Below, piece by piece: positions 62,174 to 64,000 of a stretch of DNA of 64,000 nucleotides. The first letter of the stretch is position 1, and the number at the start of each line of letters is the position of its first letter. This stretch comes from Sva-07 sp963698435. Lineage in GTDB: Bacteria; Actinomycetota; Acidimicrobiia; Acidimicrobiales; Ilumatobacteraceae. Position numbers and translations under genes: made by a program. Location: contig CAVOQV010000018.1 of the NCBI GenBank assembly GCA_963698435.1, positions 434,001-498,000 of the forward strand, read 5' to 3'. The notes under the pieces are model-generated. The model was not told where the DNA came from and searched no databases. It saw nothing but the letters and a program-made list of their open reading frames with translations.

Positions 62174-62243
62174 ACGAAGCGGGGGGCACAGGAATGCGCA
62201 CGGGGAACACACACTGAGAATGCGCACGAGGCGAGGATCGACG

Positions 62244-64000
62244 ATGACCGGGAGCGCCGTGGCCGACCTCGTCGAGTCGATGACCCTTCCGGAGAAGGTC
62301 GGCCAGATGACCCAGGTCGAGTTCGGCAGCATCACCAGCGACGAGGTCGCAGCATGGTCGGTCGGTTCGGTCCTGAGCGGTGGCGGCGGCAATCCCGGCG
62401 ACGGCTCACCTCGCGCCTGGCGCGACTCGGTCGACGAGTTCGTCGCCGGTTCGAGACGCAGCCGTCTCGGCATCCCCATCCTCTACGGCACCGACGCCGT
62501 TCACGGTCACAACAACGTCATCGGCGCCACGATCTTCCCGCACAACATCGGCCTCGGGGCGACGGGCGACGCCGACCTCGTACGGGCGGTCTCCCGTGCC
62601 GCCGCTCTCGAAACCGCGGCCACCGGGGCCAGGTGGACGTTCGCGCCCTGCCTCGCGGTCCCGAACGACGTCCGGTGGGGCCGAACGTACGAGGGGTTCT
62701 CCCAGGACAGCGCGCTCGTCGGTCAGCTCGGGAGAGCCTCCGTGGAGGGGTGGCACGGCGATGACCTCCGCGCGACCGGCGTGTTGGCGTGCGCCAAGCA
62801 CTTCGTCGGCGAAGGCGCAATGGCGTGGGGCACGGCCGGTCGACATCGCCACCCGTGGATCACCTGGTGGGACGGCTGGGAGCCCGGGTGGAAGATCGAT
62901 CAGGGCGATGTCCCCATCGACGACGAGGAGCTGCGGCGGACTCATCTCCCTCCCTTCATCGAGGCGATCGATGCCGGCGCCCTCACGGTGATGGCCTGCT
63001 ACGGCTCATGGCAGGGCAACCGCATGCACGCAGACCACTACCTGCTGACCGATGTCCTCAAGACCGAGTTGGACTTCGGGGGCTTCGTCGTGTCGGATTG
63101 GATGGCGATCGACCAGCTCGATCCGGACTACTCGACGGCCGTCGAGTCGGCTGTGAACGCCGGCATCGACATGGTCATGGTGCCGTTCGAGTTCGAGCGC
63201 TTCATCTCCACGGTGGTCGACCTGGTCTCCGCCGGACGAGTCGCCCCAGCTCGCGTCGACGATGCCGTGACCAGGATCCTGCGGGTCAAGTCCCAACTCG
63301 GGTTGCTCGATCAGTCGCCGACTCCGGATGTGCCGCTCGACGTGATCGGGTGCGACGCGCATCGCCGGTTGGCGCGCTCGGCGGTCAGTGCCTCCGCCGT
63401 GGTGCTCATCGACGATGGTGCACTTCCGATTCCCGCCTCGACACCGATGTTGGCAGCCGGCACGGCGCTCGACGACATCGGTCTCGCGTGCGGCGGCTGG
63501 ACCATCTCGTGGGCCGGCGCGGCGGGGCCGATCACCGACGGGAGCACCGTCGTCGACGGACTGCTCAGGCGACGGGGGCCGGAGCAGGTGCTGTATCGGC
63601 CTGAAGCCGACTTCGACGGTGAGCACCGGCCGTACGGCGTGGTCTCGATCCACGAACTCCCGTACGTCGAAGGCGGTGGGGACAGCGCCGACCTCACGGT
63701 CCCCGCCGAGCAACTCGATCTCGTGCGACGCATGAGATCGTCGGTCGATCACCTGATCGTGCTCGTCATGTCGGGCCGCCCGGTCCTCATCGAGCCGATC
63801 GTCGAGATCGCCGACTCCGTGGTCGCCTGCTGGCTGCCCGGATCCGAGGCCGACGGCATCGCTGACGCGCTGCTCGGTGCGGTGCCGTTGACCGGCCGGC
63901 TCCCGGTGTCATGGCCGCGATCCGTGGCACAGGTCCGGGGCGAGGCCGAACCGGGCGCCGCACCGCAGGCGTGGCCGATCGGTCACGGCGTCTCGATCAC
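62244..64000 (+). CDS. GH3 beta-glucosidase (partial, runs off the window)
   Basis: 585 residues are visible from the ATG at 62244 (MTGSAVADLVESMTLPEKVGQMTQVE); the C-terminus is beyond the edge. Motifs: IPILYGTDAVHGHNNV, FAPCLAVPNDVRWGRTYEGFSQD, CAKHFVGEG, and nucleophile Asp in GGFVVSDWMAID, followed by the start of the second domain (VVLIDDGALPIP ... SGRPVLIEPI). No signal peptide is visible, so it acts inside. It would hydrolyse short beta-gluco-oligosaccharides, completing degradation. It is controlled by the promoter and two boxes just upstream. Confidence 0.93.
   Translation, partial: MTGSAVADLVESMTLPEKVGQMTQVEFGSITSDEVAAWSVGSVLSGGGGNPGDGSPRAWRDSVDEFVAGSRRSRLGIPILYGTDAVHGHNNVIGATIFPHNIGLGATGDADLVRAVSRAAALETAATGARWTFAPCLAVPNDVRWGRTYEGFSQDSALVGQLGRASVEGWHGDDLRATGVLACAKHFVGEGAMAWGTAGRHRHPWITWWDGWEPGWKIDQGDVPIDDEELRRTHLPPFIEAIDAGALTVMACYGSWQGNRMHADHYLLTDVLKTELDFGGFVVSDWMAIDQLDPDYSTAVESAVNAGIDMVMVPFEFERFISTVVDLVSAGRVAPARVDDAVTRILRVKSQLGLLDQSPTPDVPLDVIGCDAHRRLARSAVSASAVVLIDDGALPIPASTPMLAAGTALDDIGLACGGWTISWAGAAGPITDGSTVVDGLLRRRGPEQVLYRPEADFDGEHRPYGVVSIHELPYVEGGGDSADLTVPAEQLDLVRRMRSSVDHLIVLVMSGRPVLIEPIVEIADSVVACWLPGSEADGIADALLGAVPLTGRLPVSWPRSVAQVRGEAEPGAAPQAWPIGHGVSI

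Overview
The window is high-GC actinobacterial chromosome. The signs are many GTG starts, WhiB, PdtaS, DUF3107, DUF3090 and SCO1664-type proteins, F420-type oxidoreductases, a mycofactocin-type OYE reductase and many promoters of leaderless type. The mixture, together with a beta-1,3-glucan (laminarin) locus, suggests an Acidimicrobiia member such as an Ilumatobacter-like bacterium; that taxon is inference, since no search was run. No insertion sequence, prophage, CRISPR array or rRNA was found; there is one tRNA.

Layout. 1-2.6 kb (minus): OYE reductase (cut by the window edge), LLM flavin oxidoreductase, methyltransferase. 2.7-9.3 kb: cysteine desulfurase, mnmA, a membrane protein, an Rv3015c-like MetE-family protein and ligA, resembling the Mycobacterium tuberculosis Rv3025c-Rv3014c neighbourhood. 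9.3-20.4 kb: a membrane-anchored protein, a PASTA pseudokinase, an SDR, a DJ-1/PfpI protein, DUF3107, two GET3/ArsA-like ATPases, pdtaS next to whiB, a glycerophosphodiesterase and a diacylglycerol-kinase-like protein. 20.5-26.4 kb: etfBA, a conserved four-gene minus operon (phosphomutase, DUF3090, SCO1664, hypothetical), family 5 uracil-DNA glycosylase and a lipoprotein. 26.4-31.1 kb: FrhB-like protein, glnK, amtB and an acyl-CoA dehydrogenase.

31.1-32.2 kb holds a DUF559 nuclease-like gene with identical 18-nt inverted arms on each side. 32.3-37.9 kb is a four-gene circularly permuted ATP-grasp / alpha-E / transglutaminase operon (a predicted amide-ligase system). 38-42.2 kb has an MFS exporter, an Ada-AlkA fusion, ogt and a small hypothetical gene. 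42.2-50.6 kb is a maltodextrin locus (GH13, malG, malF, malE, LacI regulator, shared-type ABC ATPase). Then come a DUF4032 gene, deoC and tRNA-Arg(CCG).

52.8-64 kb is a beta-glucan locus: extracellular GH16 lipoprotein, two permeases, a binding protein, a 1149-aa phosphorylase-like enzyme, a LacI repressor and a GH3 glucosidase cut by the window end. Four CebR-type boxes (core GGGAGCGCTCC) sit just downstream of the -10 elements of its three promoters, so the whole set looks like one regulon. It has no ABC ATPase of its own and probably borrows the one in the maltodextrin locus.

An important caution: about a dozen genes are interrupted by one-base indels, mostly extra bases, clustered at 8.6-20.4 kb and 32.2-39 kb. 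The protein sequence resumes in another frame each time, so I read these as assembly errors, not decay. Such genes are given their full reconstructed span.
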